Shown: positions 10,304 to 22,074, counted from the stretch's first letter. The stretch: DNA of 42,847 bases from Rhypophila decipiens (GCA_033297075.1 MU858303.1:1-42847), one strand, 5' to 3'. Notes: generated by a model not told the origin, from the sequence alone. Translations and numbers: made by a program.

Positions 10304-11959
10304 TTATGTGGCCGAAACATGAGACAACTTATCCTCGACCTCCTTAGCCCACCACTCAACCCAGTCAACAAGCTTCTTACCTCTCCGCGCCTCCTCGGCG
10401 CAAAACACCATGGCATGGCTACGGATCACCTCCTCTAACGTGCATCCTATCAGTTCTCTCTGCGCCTTGTCGGTTGACCACCCTTCGTTCTTGACTTTAT
10501 CTACCGCCGTGACAAATTGTCGAGTCAAGCCCTGGTCACCGCCCCCGTGGCCCGAACCGCCTTCACGCGGAGGCTTGTGCGTGGTCGTCTGTCCCGTTAT
10601 GAAGTTCTGTATGGTGATGGTCTCCGAGTCGGCATAGATCTCCCCGTCGACTCCGTAAAGATGCGTGTATCGTTCACAGACCCTTTTCGTCTGGGCCACC
10701 ATGTGAAATGTGGCCGTCTTGGAACCGCGGCCACCAGCCGGGTCTGATGTACCAGTCCCTGATGCAGCTCTCGGGATATCTTCATCCCAGGTGATGGTGA
10801 CAACCTGCTCGTCACAGACGTCGTTGTCACTCTCGTAGACACATCTTCCGAACCAGTTACGCCGCGCAACTTCGACATCCGGGGTGTTCTGATCATAGTC
10901 CTTGGCCAGCTCAGCAAGCAGGACACTCTTGGCTTCTTCTCTGTCCCCGTACGATTCGATGTCTGGCACAACAATCTTGACGGGCCACTGCGTATTTCCA
11001 GACTCTAGCCCAACCCCTTCTTGCTTGAGGTAGATCTCCTTTGCCGAGTACTTGCACGAATCCGCTATCGGACAGGAAAGACAGTTGGTGGCAGGGCCGG
11101 CCGCGGCCGGTTTGCGGCTCCTCTTGAAGTACTGAAGGCTACCGACGCTGTAGACGGTACTCGGGAGATGGGGAGGGTCTTGTGTCGCGGTCGAGGAGGA
11201 CGGGGGCGAGCATAGGAGCCACAGCAGCACGTCAATATCATGGCAGCTTTTGGTGAGGAGGCTGGGGGCCGAGGTGCTCTCACGGCGCCAGTTCCCACGG
11301 ACGTAGCTATGTGTAAAGTGCCACCATCCCACAGGTTCGGTGTGGACGACCGAGAGAATGTCACCGATAACACGGTCTTCCAAGAGGAGCTTGCGGAGCA
11401 ACATATTATGCGGGCTATACCGCAGAACATGGCCGATGGAGAAGACAAGTTGTTCCCCCTTCTCGTTGGTGTTCGACCGCAAGGCCCGGTACATGTCGAC
11501 GCAGTCCTGGAGACGGGTCGCAAGTGGTTTTTCGCACATTATGTGCAGACCGCCTAGGCCGGTGAGGGCGAGGACAACCTCGCGATGCATCTCGTCCTGG
11601 ACGCACACGAAGACAGCGTCGACACCGGGCGGGGTATCCGTACCCCCGGCGAGCGCACGAGTCCGGCGATTTGCTTCGTAATCAACAAACCCACGCCAGT
11701 GGTCGAACACTGCGCCCTCGTCGGGGGGCGAGCCCTTTCCCCAGATAAAGCTTCGGCCGAACTTGGTCCTCTTGTAGTCGTTGGGTTCTGCGACGGCGAC
11801 TACAATACCATTCGTGGCCGAACACACGGCCTTTGCATATGCCCAGCCCCGTGAGCCGGCACCGATAATCGCTATGCGTGGCGGACTTGGCGACGCCGCA
11901 ACATGGCCAACATCCCCGGCTCCATTTCCGGTGGCTGCCAGAGTCTCTGAGGAGGGCAT
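10304..11959 (-). CDS. Gfo/Idh/MocA family NAD(P)-dependent oxidoreductase
   Basis: Single exon, 551 aa. A Rossmann fold opens with PRIAIIGAGSRGWAY (GAGSRG at 33-38). The conserved EKPLA lies at 143-147, followed by the alpha/beta C-terminal domain of the family. A Cys cluster near the middle (about residues 290-305), with the pattern C-x2-C-P-x4-C-x-Y-S-A, is shared with a subgroup of bacterial and fungal relatives and may bind a metal; this is inference. Members of this family oxidise or reduce sugars, inositols or related compounds; the substrate cannot be told here. The first 25 or so residues are low in complexity. It is divergent from the oligoribonuclease gene with 493 bp between starts. 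Confidence 0.85.
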   Translation of the reverse strand: MPSSETLAATGNGAGDVGHVAASPSPPRIAIIGAGSRGWAYAKAVCSATNGIVVAVAEPNDYKRTKFGRSFIWGKGSPPDEGAVFDHWRGFVDYEANRRTRALAGGTDTPPGVDAVFVCVQDEMHREVVLALTGLGGLHIMCEKPLATRLQDCVDMYRALRSNTNEKGEQLVFSIGHVLRYSPHNMLLRKLLLEDRVIGDILSVVHTEPVGWWHFTHSYVRGNWRRESTSAPSLLTKSCHDIDVLLWLLCSPPSSSTATQDPPHLPSTVYSVGSLQYFKRSRKPAAAGPATNCLSCPIADSCKYSAKEIYLKQEGVGLESGNTQWPVKIVVPDIESYGDREEAKSVLLAELAKDYDQNTPDVEVARRNWFGRCVYESDNDVCDEQVVTITWDEDIPRAASGTGTSDPAGGRGSKTATFHMVAQTKRVCERYTHLYGVDGEIYADSETITIQNFITGQTTTHKPPREGGSGHGGGDQGLTRQFVTAVDKVKNEGWSTDKAQRELIGCTLEEVIRSHAMVFCAEEARRGKKLVDWVEWWAKEVEDKLSHVSAT

Positions 11960-12452
11960 ACTTGGAAGTAATTTGGGGGGCCGAGTGGTATGGAGGGACT
12001 ATGTGACCCAGTATGGGTTGTATTTATTTGTTGCGAGCCTACGAGATTTGTAAAGACTGTGAGAGGTGGGGTGAAGTGAAAACAGACAATGTCAAGATTG
12101 CTTAATCTGATGTTTGATAGTGCAATCAAAGTTCAACCCGTTTGACTGATCACTGGTGCCGGTTTTGGGGAAAGGTGAAGTTCATTGCCAGCCTGCTGAT
12201 AAGTTCATGTCATGGGGTTTGGCCCGGAGGTGACTTTGTCCTATTCCGTGCGTGGTCGAGCCCGAGACTCCATTGTGCTGCAGGATGTCCAGGAGCAGGC
12301 CGTCACTATAAATTTCGGTCCAAACAGACCGGTCACCACTCGTAGTTGTATAACCTGGTGCTTCCGCTTCCATATTCCCATTGAAATTTGGAACCCTGAC
12401 CATTCAAATAACCCTATCTCGTTGAACTACCACCCCACCACCACCAAGAATA
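11960..12452. other. Divergent promoter region, oxidoreductase / oligoribonuclease
   Basis: 493 bp between two divergent start codons. It is AT-richer near the oxidoreductase start and CA/CT-rich just before the oligoribonuclease ATG. No specific binding site was recognised. Confidence 0.5.
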
Positions 12453-13124
12453 ATGGCGAACACCACGAAGCGACAGGCTGCCTTCGTCTGGATTGACTGC
12501 GAGGTAGCTTTTCACCCCGAGGGCAAACGTCTCTTCCCTTCACAGGTTTCTCGTGCTAACCTTGCCGTCTCATGCTCTCCCACGGGTCCTTCTTGCCAGA
12601 TGACCGGGCTCAATACAGACACTGATGTCATAATCGAGATATTTTGCCTCGTCACCGACAGCCAGCTCAACCTCCTGGACGAGACTGGCTGGGGCACTGT
12701 TGTTCACCAAACCAAAGAGCGCATGGATGCCATGGACGAATGGTGTACTCGTGTCCACGGTGAGAGCGGGCTCACGGCTGCAGTCATAGAGTCAACCGTG
12801 ACGCCGGACCAGGCAGCTGACGGGTTGCTGGCCTATGTTACCAAATGGGCTCCCAAGGCACGGTCTGCCCTCCTGGCCGGGAACAGTGTACATGCAGATC
12901 TTGCTTTCTTGCGCAAGGAGCCCTACAAGAAGGTCATCGACCACCTTCACTACCGCATTCTGGATGTGAGCAGCATAAAAGAAGCCACTCGCAGCTGGCG
13001 GCCCGATCTGGCGGCAGCCGCCCCTTCGAAGAAAGGCCTGCACAAAGCAAGGGACGATATTCTTGAGAGCATAGAGGAGGCTCGATATTACAAGTCGGCC
13101 GTTTTCCATGCTCCCGATGCCTGA
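12453..13124 (+). CDS. REX2: Oligoribonuclease (REX2-type 3'-5' exonuclease)
   Basis: DEDDh exonuclease that degrades very short RNAs, usually mitochondrial in yeast. Exons are 12453-12503 and 12600-13124, giving 191 aa. The intron splits motif I exactly: FVWIDCE ends exon 1 and MTGL begins exon 2, restoring WIDCEMTGL with acidic residues Asp15 and Glu17. Motif II is NSVHADLAFL, and motif III is GLHKARDDILESI with the catalytic His and Asp. The intron is 96 nt, a multiple of three, and has no in-frame stop. A retained transcript would therefore still be read through, with 32 extra residues inserted inside the active site. No strong mitochondrial presequence is visible. Confidence 0.92.
   Translation: MANTTKRQAAFVWIDCEVAFHPEGKRLFPSQVSRANLAVSCSPTGPSCQMTGLNTDTDVIIEIFCLVTDSQLNLLDETGWGTVVHQTKERMDAMDEWCTRVHGESGLTAAVIESTVTPDQAADGLLAYVTKWAPKARSALLAGNSVHADLAFLRKEPYKKVIDHLHYRILDVSSIKEATRSWRPDLAAAAPSKKGLHKARDDILESIEEARYYKSAVFHAPDA
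12504..12599 (+). other. Stopless 3n intron in the oligoribonuclease gene
   Basis: 96 nt from the GTAGCT donor to the CCAG acceptor. It stays open in the reading frame of both flanking exons. Splicing is required to rebuild the family motif WIDCEMTGL. Confidence 0.8.
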
Positions 13125-13498
13125 CCACCATGCAAAGGCCTGTCCTCTGTATCTTATTACGCATCCTCACACGAAAATAATCACACAGGGACGGATGGGA
13201 GGGCGGAAAATTGGTCAGGTCAACCAGGCGGGAGGAAAACGGGCTATACTAGGCCGCAAGTCTGACTTCGGGTCGGCACAGCGCCAAATAGTATTCATCA
13301 CGTCGCATATTACGCATCTTACGTAGTATTCACACCTCAGCGGTGAATACTCGAGGAGGAACGTTTAATCGGTTACCAAGGTTAGCCCAAGACGAGGGCG
13401 AGAATACATAACCTGCTCTATTTTAACAACCAGCATGACCAAAACAATACTGCGGCAACTTATGAGTTCCTTCGATTGTAAGCAGATCCATCCCTAGC
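13125..13498. other. Intergenic region between convergent genes
   Basis: It carries the 3' ends of oligoribonuclease and phosphoglucomutase. An inverted repeat around gtattcac/gtgaatac near 13326-13350 may fold. No gene is seen. Confidence 0.4.
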
Positions 13499-15484
13499 TT
13501 ACGTCTTGACGTCTGGCTCGTCACGGCCCACAAACTCCTTGAACTTCAGAAGTTCCGTGGCCATCTTGATCTCGGGCTTGAGGAATTCCTGGGCATCCAA
13601 GTCGTATGTGGCAGGATCGCTGCTGTGCTGTTCAATGTAAAGGCGGATAGTGGCTCCGGACGAGCCGGTTCCCGACAGGCGGACGACAATGCGGCTGCCA
13701 GAGGAGAAGCGGGCGTACAGGCCCTGGTTACCCGAGACCGACCCATCAAGGTCGGTATAGGAAAAGTTACCCGCCTCGGTCACAGTCCGGTCTGCAGTTC
13801 ACACGTGAATTAGTCTCATGTTGACAGGAGTAAAGTCAGGATGTAAATGCGCGAGGCTTACCTCCAACCTTGCTACCAACGAAGCCAGGGTCGGCAACGA
13901 GGTCCTTCAGAACCCCAACGACCTTGGCTGCGCCCTCGGAGTCGACATCTTCGTAATCGTAGCGAGTGAAGAAGGTCCGGCCATACTCGGTCCAGAACTC
14001 CTTTTGGATCTGCTTGATGCTTGGGACGACGTCAGGCTTCTCCACGCCCAGTCCTGCGATGATGTTCAGCCAGGCGACAATCGCCCACAGGCCATCCTTC
14101 TCCCGAATATGGTTGCTGCCGGTTCCGAATGACTCCTCGCCACAGATGGAGAGCTTGTCGGCATCGAACAGGGCGCAGAAGAACTTCCAGCCCGTGGGCA
14201 CCTCGTAGCAATTAAGGCCCTGCTTCTTGGCGACCAAGTCCACAGCGCCCGAGGTGGGCATGCTGCGAGCCAGGCCAAAGACGCCGTTCTTCTTGAAGTA
14301 GGGAATCAGATGGGCGTAGTGAGCAATGATGGCCAGACTGTCACCAGGAGATACAAAAGCGCCAGCACCGTAGATCATGTTGCGATCGCCATCTCCGTCG
14401 GAAGCCGCACCGAATGGGATGTTCTTCTTGTCCACTGTCTCGACGAGACTATGGGCGTAGGTCAGGTTGGGATCCGGGTGTCCGCCGTTGAAGTCTGGTG
14501 ATGGCTCGCAGTTCTGGACCGAATCGGAGCCGAGGCCGAGCTCCTCGAGGAAGATGGCCTTGCCATACGGCCCTGTAACGCCCGAAAGACCGTCAAACAA
14601 GACCTTGAAGTCAGAATGAGAAGCAAAGAACTTCTTGATCAGGTCAAAGTCGAAGATGTCCTTAAGCATTTCGACATAGTCAGCAGTGCTATCCACAATC
14701 TGGACCTCCAGACTGCCATATGTCTTGGTACCGATCGTCGAGATGTCGATGTCGGGGATGCTGGCAATCTTGTACGAGGTCAGGGTCTTGGAAGTCTCGT
14801 AGATCTTGTTTGTGACCGATTCGGGAGCCGGACCGCCATTCGCAAGGTTGTACTTGATACCAAAGTCATTCTTGGGACCTGTGTGCAGAGAAAGACATTT
14901 ATCAGCATGCTAGATATCGCTCGACTGGGGTTTTACAACTCACCGCCAGGATTGTGGCTGGCGGTCAACAAGATACCGCCCGTGGCCTTGTACTTCCGGA
15001 TGACATGGCTGGCAGCAGGGGTCGAGAGAATGCCATTCTGGCCTATGAGAAGCTTCTTGACGCCGTATGCCGCGCCGATCTTGGCAATGAGCTGAACTAC
15101 CTCGGGGTTCCAGTAACGTCCATCGCCGCCGATGACGAGAAAAGAACCTTGATGAGTAGCATGGCTGTTAGCGAGACTCCACCGGGTATGAATCAGTCCG
15201 GCTCTGTGGCCGCGGCGAACACATACCTTCAGCACCTTCGGGAATCGAAAGCAGAATGCTCGTGACAAAAGACTCGCTATAATGGGGCTGTTGGAAGACG
15301 GTGACCTTTTTGCGAAGTCCAGAACTGCGATAACGGGGTCAGCATCGATATTGGCAGTGAATGCAATGGCGGGGTCGGGTGGGAAGAGTGACGGCGGGGA
15401 TAGCTTGGGGTAGCTCCAATCGGTGACGTACGTGCCGGGCTTCTGGTCGGTGAAAGGCTTGAACTCGACCGTCTTGACGTCCAT
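13499..15484 (-). CDS. PGM2: Phosphoglucomutase
   Basis: Interconverts glucose-1-phosphate and glucose-6-phosphate in the cytosol, linking glycolysis to trehalose, glycogen and cell-wall synthesis. Exons on the minus strand are 15484-15432, 15324-15227, 15147-14944, 14878-13862 and 13791-13499, giving 554 aa, normal length. The phosphoserine loop TASHNPGG puts the catalytic Ser at about 114. The Mg loop DGDGDR is at 279-284. The sugar-binding CGEESFG and the C-terminal phosphate-binding [15 protein letters not shown] are intact. Yeast has two isoenzymes (PGM1/PGM2) while filamentous fungi usually have one, so the symbol follows the common fungal usage. The gene is convergent with oligoribonuclease. 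Confidence 0.95.
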
Positions 15485-16898
15485 TATGGAGCAATACGAC
15501 TGTTGTTTCTTTGATTTTGAATTCTGGGGATGCTTCTTGGGTTGAATATAGATTGGATGGAGTCGGGGCGGTCAGAAAGGTGAAGGTTAGGTTGAGGAAT
15601 CTCGATTGGACTTGGGCGTTTTATTCTCTCAGGGGTGGAGGGGCGGGGAGCTTCTGGCGGGTCAGAAAGTTGCGGTGGAGGGGCAGTAGAAGGGGGAAGA
15701 AGAAAGAACGATGATTTATCCCCGGTAATCAGTGGGCTGATATATAAATAGACGACGGAGGTATGATGTTAATCTCGGGTTCTTTGTCTGCTGGGATTGG
15801 ACGTATCTTTACAAGCTAGATAGGATCGTAATGATGGCTTGCTCGTCTGTCGGGAAAGAGCTGCTTGCTGCTGGAAGTCTGGAGGCTGCTGGGCTGATCC
15901 AATGATATAATTGGTGGAGCTGCCTCTCATCAACACATGTACATCTGCATGATATGCGGTACCCCGTATGTCATGACCGGGCCTGGGCAGCAAAGAAAAC
16001 ATGCTTACACTCGGGGCTTGGAAAAGTGGATAAGCAGTTAAACGGAACTGCAGATTTCGGGCGACTTTTCTCATCCCGGTCTGCTACGGCCCGCTTGCTA
16101 GTTGGTTGACGATAGGTCCATGGAATCATCTATTCTGACCATGCCAGCTGGAGCTGACAGCATAAGATCAAAGAGCATCCTTCTGTTTCCTGGTCAAGAA
16201 ATGGTGGTCGCCAGAAGGATAATGAGATCTGACAAAAGAGCTGAAGACATGGGTGATAACAGCCATCAGCTCTCCAGAGGAGATTCTTCTCGTACCGGCG
16301 AGACCAGAAGAAACGAACGGGTCAACACCCAAGTAATTCTGCTACGTGAGTACCTATAAACAGAAGCTAGGTTGTTTTCCATCGACGTACAGACAGCAGC
16401 TCTGAGGTTCATGTAGGAACACAAGTTCATGGACAAGTACTCAATATCTGCTTCGCTCCTTATCAGACAACTATGTGATACACCGTGAAACTCTCTCCCG
16501 GATTAATAACTCGAAGCTGCAATCTACCCGTGACGTCCTGGTGTCCAAATCGAACACAAAACTATCGAAGAAAGAGAAAGAGGCAGGTTGTCTCCGCCCC
16601 ACAGAGCCGAACCCCAAATGCCTGGGTATCATTCAAAGAAACCATATTCCCAAAACAGGGCCATGAAGCTCATAATTCGTCCAGAAGGTCATCCCAGGTC
16701 ATGTATCATGAGGTCGTATCGAACGAACAATCAAAAGGAAAGAAAGAAAAAACGACAAAAACATAGGAAGAGAGTGGCAGCTTTTCCGCGCAGTGCAATG
16801 GGATAGGAGCATGGGGAAAAAAAGGAAAGTCCAACAATTCGGCGCATCGTGATATGTGTGTGAGGATCGTGGAAGTATTCATTGTCCCGACTTCGTGT
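15485..16898. other. Intergenic region upstream of phosphoglucomutase
   Basis: Promoter of phosphoglucomutase and the 3' flank of the next minus-strand gene. Purine-rich stretches occur at 15640-15715 and 16720-16780. No gene or RNA was recognised. Confidence 0.5.
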
Positions 16899-18918
16899 TT
16901 ATTTCGAGGGGCCTGGTGCTCCTTCGTTTGTTTCGGAGGGCTCAGGAGAAGAAGCAGCGAATACTTCTCTAAACCGTGTGGCTCCTACATTAAACCACAT
17001 ATTAGCTCAAGATCGGCACGAAACTCCGGATAACCATGCCCCAACCAGATCTATCATCCACTAACCTTCCTCGCTGGCAAAGTAGATCTCGAAAGCACCA
17101 GATTTGTTCTGGCGCATGTTCTCTTGGCGATAGGTGTTACAGAAGACGTAGAGCTGGACATCCTTGAGCCAAACACGATGGCGCGAACGTCGGCTGAGCC
17201 AAGTTCGAGACTGTGATTGGTGCGTGACAAATGCTGTCCAAACCGGACACTGGCGTAGCTCGCCTTCCCAGACTGCGGCGTGGAGGCGGATACCCCTGGT
17301 ATGCGAATCTTGATAGACAATCAAGGAGTGTTTGAATCCGTCATCGATGATTTGCCTATCATGGCATTCTGCTTGTCAGCGGACATGAAAACGAGACCGA
17401 ATAACAACAATGGCGCACCCACGCTTGAAATAGCCGCTTCTCTCGCTGCAGCTTGTATTCGCTGGGATGGACCTGAACCGTCAGGGTGTTTCGGGCCTTG
17501 AGAGCGACAAATGTGCAGTAGAACAGAACCATCTCTACACAGAGAAGCAGTTAGCAAACGAAGCTGATGCTATAATTTCCACCGTGGCCATGGTTGATCG
17601 GGTCCATTACTCACCCTCCCACGTCAGGAAATATAGCACTACCCAGAGCTTGCTGCATTGATCCGATCGGCTCCATCTCTTTAATTGGAGAGCACTGCCC
17701 TCGCGGGCGATACAGAGTTCGTGGGCGCCGCGTAGCGAGAACCACGGAACTCCTCCCTGTGATGTGCGAACAAGAAGATATGGGGACTGATTCACGGGGT
17801 TGATGTACACGAGGATCGACAGCTGGTCATTGTCAAAGACGCTGGACAGAGTTGGCAGTTAGCCAGAGCCATCAATCAACATTGCTCATCAGGAGCATTC
17901 CAGTTTCCACGGTCTTGCAAACATCAAGCGTCCTCTTTGACTCACCGGCGGAACAGTATTGTCGACCCCGGGGGCATGTATAGATGTCCACGTGGAAACC
18001 AGGGGCCAAACGATCTGGACCTGCTCGCTTGTTAGCCATCGTGGTCTGCTGTCCTTGACTTGCATCTTGACTTACGGCTTCAGATGTTTGAGTGCGGTGC
18101 GCGAGGGTAACGGGAGGGAGAAGATCTGCTCTGCCCAATGAGAATTCTGCTTAACGTTAGCAAGGGATAAGACCGTACCGGCAAGTGATCGGGGTCCTTA
18201 CCGGCTCCTGCATTGTCGCCAGTGACATGAGTTCCTGACGAACAACCGGCCCAGCCTGCATGGGAGGAGGAGCTAAAGCGTTGGCAAGAAAGTTCAGCTG
18301 GCGCTCACAAGAACTTCCGAAGGCTAGCAGGTCATGAATGGACTTACGAATTCCCCTCTGCTCCCTCAGCGTCATGATTCGGGTACGGAGTGATTCCAGT
18401 GTGTTGAGGTCGAATATCGGTGACCTGATGAACAGTTAGATTGCTGAATCTTGGACGGGCAGCCAGGGCTTTACATACCGTGTCAGGAGCTGCTCCAACA
18501 GGGCCAGAAAGTGATTGTAAAGCACAAATCGCTGAGATAAGGGGAGCCCTACGGCCTCTTCGGTCATTTTGCTATACATTGTCCTCCATCTTATCTCTCG
18601 AGACATAGTCTTGTCCTCATAGTACGCGGTGATGTCCCTGAGCGTCCTTTGGAGGCATGGTAGCAGGACGTTGAGGTGGTTCAGAACGACGGGAACCCGG
18701 GATCGGTGGACCTGAGCCCGGCTTGCCAGTTCACGCAACAGTCTACTTGTTGTCCGGATCTCCTCTGCCACGGTGGTGATATGGCCATGGAACTTTTCTG
18801 CCAGGGCCGCGCGTAGCAGGTCCAGACCGCCAGCGACGATGCTCGCCCGCTCGGCCTCGCTACTACAGCCCTGCATGAGGGTTACTTCTGTCGGCAGGTT
18901 GGGATTGTTGAACTCCAT
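16899..18918 (-). CDS. Unknown 507-residue protein, eight exons
   Basis: I do not recognise a named family. Exons on the minus strand are 18918-18479, 18424-18202, 18146-18076, 18020-17946, 17841-17615, 17534-17423, 17355-17066 and 16984-16899. They sum to 508 codons including the stop, with consistent phases. The N-terminal ~230 residues are helical by composition, rich in Leu/Arg/Glu, and include MEFNNPNLPTEV and EQLLTRSPIFDLNTLES. The remainder, from about residue 250, is rich in aromatic and beta-prone residues, with segments such as DNDQLSILVYINP, VQVHPSEYKLQ, DDGFKHSLIVYQD and GAFEIYFASEE. This suggests two small beta domains of PH-like size, which is inference. No signal peptide, membrane span or catalytic motif was seen. 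The consistent seven-intron structure argues for a real, conserved gene. Confidence 0.75.
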
Positions 18919-21581
18919 ACTATGGTTCGTCAGCTGTTATTCGAGACGGGGGTTGCTGGGATTGTTCAGCTCCGAGGACATTGACGGCCCATGGCGTGAT
19001 TCGAATATCATGATTATGAGACGGTATCTGTGATTCCCCCCTCCGGCACAACTTGGTCCAGAGGCAACCGATACACGGCCCTTTTCATGTGCTCTGTTTC
19101 TGCCCAAAAAAGTGCGATCGACTTGATGTTGTGGTCGAGTGTCGGGGCCAGGTCAAGACGAGGTCGGGACGGTGCCGCGCCACCGGAGTCGAGGAAGGAG
19201 GAAAAGACTCAAAAAGTCGGGCGAAGGTCGGGGTTGCGGCTCTGTATCATTAATAAGGATGCTTTGTTGGCCACCAAAGCGGCTTCGGAACCAAGAACAC
19301 CCCCGTATAACGGTCACACCCAGCAAAGCGGCCCTGCTGGCGACCACGGTTTGTGTTCCGTTGGACAATCCGTCGACAGAAGGAAGCGCCGGCAGTTATC
19401 GGGGAGCGGCCGGATTAATACCCGCGGACAAACAGTTTGTGTTCAAAGACGGTGGTCACATCTGCCGTCATGCTACCAACACATTCATGTCTGACGACAG
19501 CCAGAAAAAGCAGCACGGGCACTGTGGAACAAGAACAGGTAGAGGGCAGCAGAAAATGCAGAGGTCGGAGGAATGGTATAAATTTCCTATGCCTATCCGG
19601 ATTAGTCCGGGCCTAGCCGCGAACCACCCCCGCCGCCAGCGACAGCGAGATGGACGGCTATTCTCCAGATTGTTACCAAAGTTGGGCATTCAGACATGTG
19701 GGATGACAACACAAGCCAATGCGCAGCAAGTGCAGGGCCAAGGACAGTGGACACTGGTACCAGGTCTGGGGGTCCATCATTGTCATCTCTGTCGCCATAT
19801 ACGCAGCGGGACCGGGTTAATTGACGAACAGCCCGCCAAAGAAATTGTGAGCGGAGCAGTCGGTGATCGTGATGGATCATGGGGGAGCCGCAAATTGGAC
19901 GGTGCTCAGGACATGGACTGGACCTGCAATGCAGCGCCACGAGAGCACGACCGAGGAGTCAGCGACTGCCACGAAGCCCGAGTCACTGCAGAGAAGGGCA
20001 AGAGACATGCATTAGAACGACATCGGGGCCGTTCAAAAACCCAGCATGGACGAATCGAGACCCGTCCTCGGGGCCGATGGGACGTATCGAATTGCGGGCA
20101 TGGGCCAATGGCGCGAGAACGTGCAGCAAGACGATGCAGCCGAGAGATTACTTGCTCCCTTCTGGTCTTCCTGCTCACCACCAGTACCATGCTTCTCTAC
20201 TCGAGGTTGAACCGTATGATGAAATTGTCGTGGGCCCGTCGTAGCATCAAGTCGCTTCTCACGGCGGCGGAGGAGAGGTTTCGATCCTGCAATAAAGCTG
20301 TATAGCTAATATGAGAGCTGCTTGACGAAACAGCAGTAGTGGATAACGGAGAGAAAGATCTGACACCTTCCGGGGTCAAAAATCGCGGATGCGTCAACAT
20401 GGAGACAAATAAAGAAATAGAGCAGGAGAGGGCGGAAACAAGGCTCGAGGTGAAGATATATCTCATCGCCGTTTCGACAAACTCATAACGTGCATGAGCA
20501 CTTGCACCGGCATGCATGGTTCGTCTTGGGGAGGGCCAGAAGGGGGTTGTCGATTTTCATTTGCGATATGTAGGCATAAACCCGCCAGCTGTCGACTTTG
20601 ACCGGTCGGCGGTGGGCGTCGGCATCGCATATGCCGACCGCCTGGCATCGACAATCGCGTCTCGTCTCCGGGTACGCAGGCAAGGCCGGTGACGCGTCTA
20701 ACGGGCAAGATCGTGATGTGTGCGAATCTAATAGCCGAAGCTCCAAGCAGCGTCAAAGGAAGGGACCGATGTCAAGAAACCGAGGTCAAGTCAGGGGGTC
20801 GCGGGCAGACCAGCGTTGGGGGCCCGGCTCACAATCCCAAGATGACTTGACCATGAAGCCGGAAGGGTCGCGTTTTGGTGTCTAAGAAGTAGAGAAGAAT
20901 ATCTTGCAAAGTTCGAGGTCAAGTGAAAGGTAGGTCCGCAGCTTCAAGTCATGTGATTGGATTGGTGCCTAGAATCTGAGGACAACGACCGAGTTCAGGA
21001 GAGCCTCAATTACAAGGCTTCTACATTTGTTGGTTGGGAAGCAACGAGATGCATCGTCCATGGTGCGCCTGTGCCACTCAAGGGTCGGGACTCCATGAGC
21101 ATGGCAAGCACATTGATGGCTCTCACAAGCAAAGCAAGAATGACTGAGGGCCGTGACATTAGGCAGTTTCCATAGCCAATTAACAACACAGCGAGTTAAC
21201 GAAAAAAAGAAGAGAAAACGTTCCAATAGAAAAAAGCTCTTGTTATACAGTCCATGGGCCTCAAAAAAGGGGCAGCGCTCTACCATCTGCGCCAATAGCA
21301 CTGCTCGTCACCCATAAGGGAGGATTTCCACCTCCTGAATCCATAGCTCATAGTTGCATGTGGCCCTCCGTGTGCGTGTAAATACCGTGGCAATAAAAAG
21401 AAAAACGAGAAGCACTTGATACCATTGCCGTGCCCCCAATCAACACCGTCCGTCCCAAAGATACAAACAAGGGTTAAAAAAAAACCTCGTCCAAAATCGC
21501 AATAATGCCTTGAAAGATTGAATAGATCCAGATCAAGACTGCTTGCCGCGAGCGCAACGAGTCGCCGAGAAAAGAGTACAA
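18919..21581. other. Long intergenic region with one uncertain open frame
   Basis: 2.66 kb upstream of the unknown gene and downstream of Nhp6. A 388-codon open frame runs on the plus strand from 19139 to 20305, but its protein is Arg/Gly/His-rich, lacks recognisable domains and looks like translated non-coding DNA. A tRNA-like A-box with a D-arm lies near 21272-21306 on the minus strand, without a B-box. No supported gene was found. Confidence 0.5.
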
Positions 21582-22074
21582 TTATGAAGACTCCTCCTCG
21601 CCGTCGTCGGCCTGTGCGTTGGCAATTAGTACCCGTTCAAGACCATGGTTTGGGGCGAGTTTTGCTTTGTACGGGGTTGACTTACGTTGTACGCCTGCTT
21701 CTCGTCCTCATATCTCTTCTTATCCGCTGCAGCCTTGGCTTCATAGGGCATCCGCTGCTTCTCGGAGAGAGCCTTCCATCGCTGGCCGAGGATTTTGCCA
21801 ACCTCTCCGAAAGACACACCGGGGTTCTCTTCACGCACGTTCTCACGCTGCTCATTTGCAAAGAACATATAAGCGGAGAGACCACGCTTGGGGGCGTTCG
21901 GGTCTATAAAACGTGTAAGTACGAGGTGACGGATAGGACCAGGACTGAGCCAAGTAAACGCGTGGGAACGCGTCCACCAGAAATCGCTCGGGAAGTGCTT
22001 GGCTTACCCTTCTTGGTGCGGCGGGTCTTCTCCTTGGTGGCGGTCTTGCCTCTTGCTACTGCGGCCTTAGGCAT
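21582..22074 (-). CDS. NHP6: Non-histone chromosomal protein Nhp6 (HMG-box)
   Basis: Small HMG-box DNA-bending protein that assists the FACT complex and promoter architecture in the nucleus. Exons on the minus strand are 22074-22008, 21903-21686 and 21611-21582, giving 104 aa. A basic N-terminal arm ([22 protein letters not shown]) precedes the single HMG box. The box starts at [15 protein letters not shown] and includes [18 protein letters not shown] and [12 protein letters not shown]. The acidic tail is short (ADDGEEESS). The last exon is only 30 nt, and all phases agree. The upstream region is GA-rich (22779-22860). Confidence 0.95.

Noticed and set aside
10410..12053. Several plus-strand open frames opposite the oxidoreductase
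   Set aside because: They are shadows of the high-GC third positions of the real gene.
21245..21310. tRNA-like sequence on the minus strand with an A-box and D-arm
   Set aside because: No B-box or T-arm follows within about 100 nt, and the would-be anticodon stem does not pair. At most a chance match or a broken fragment.
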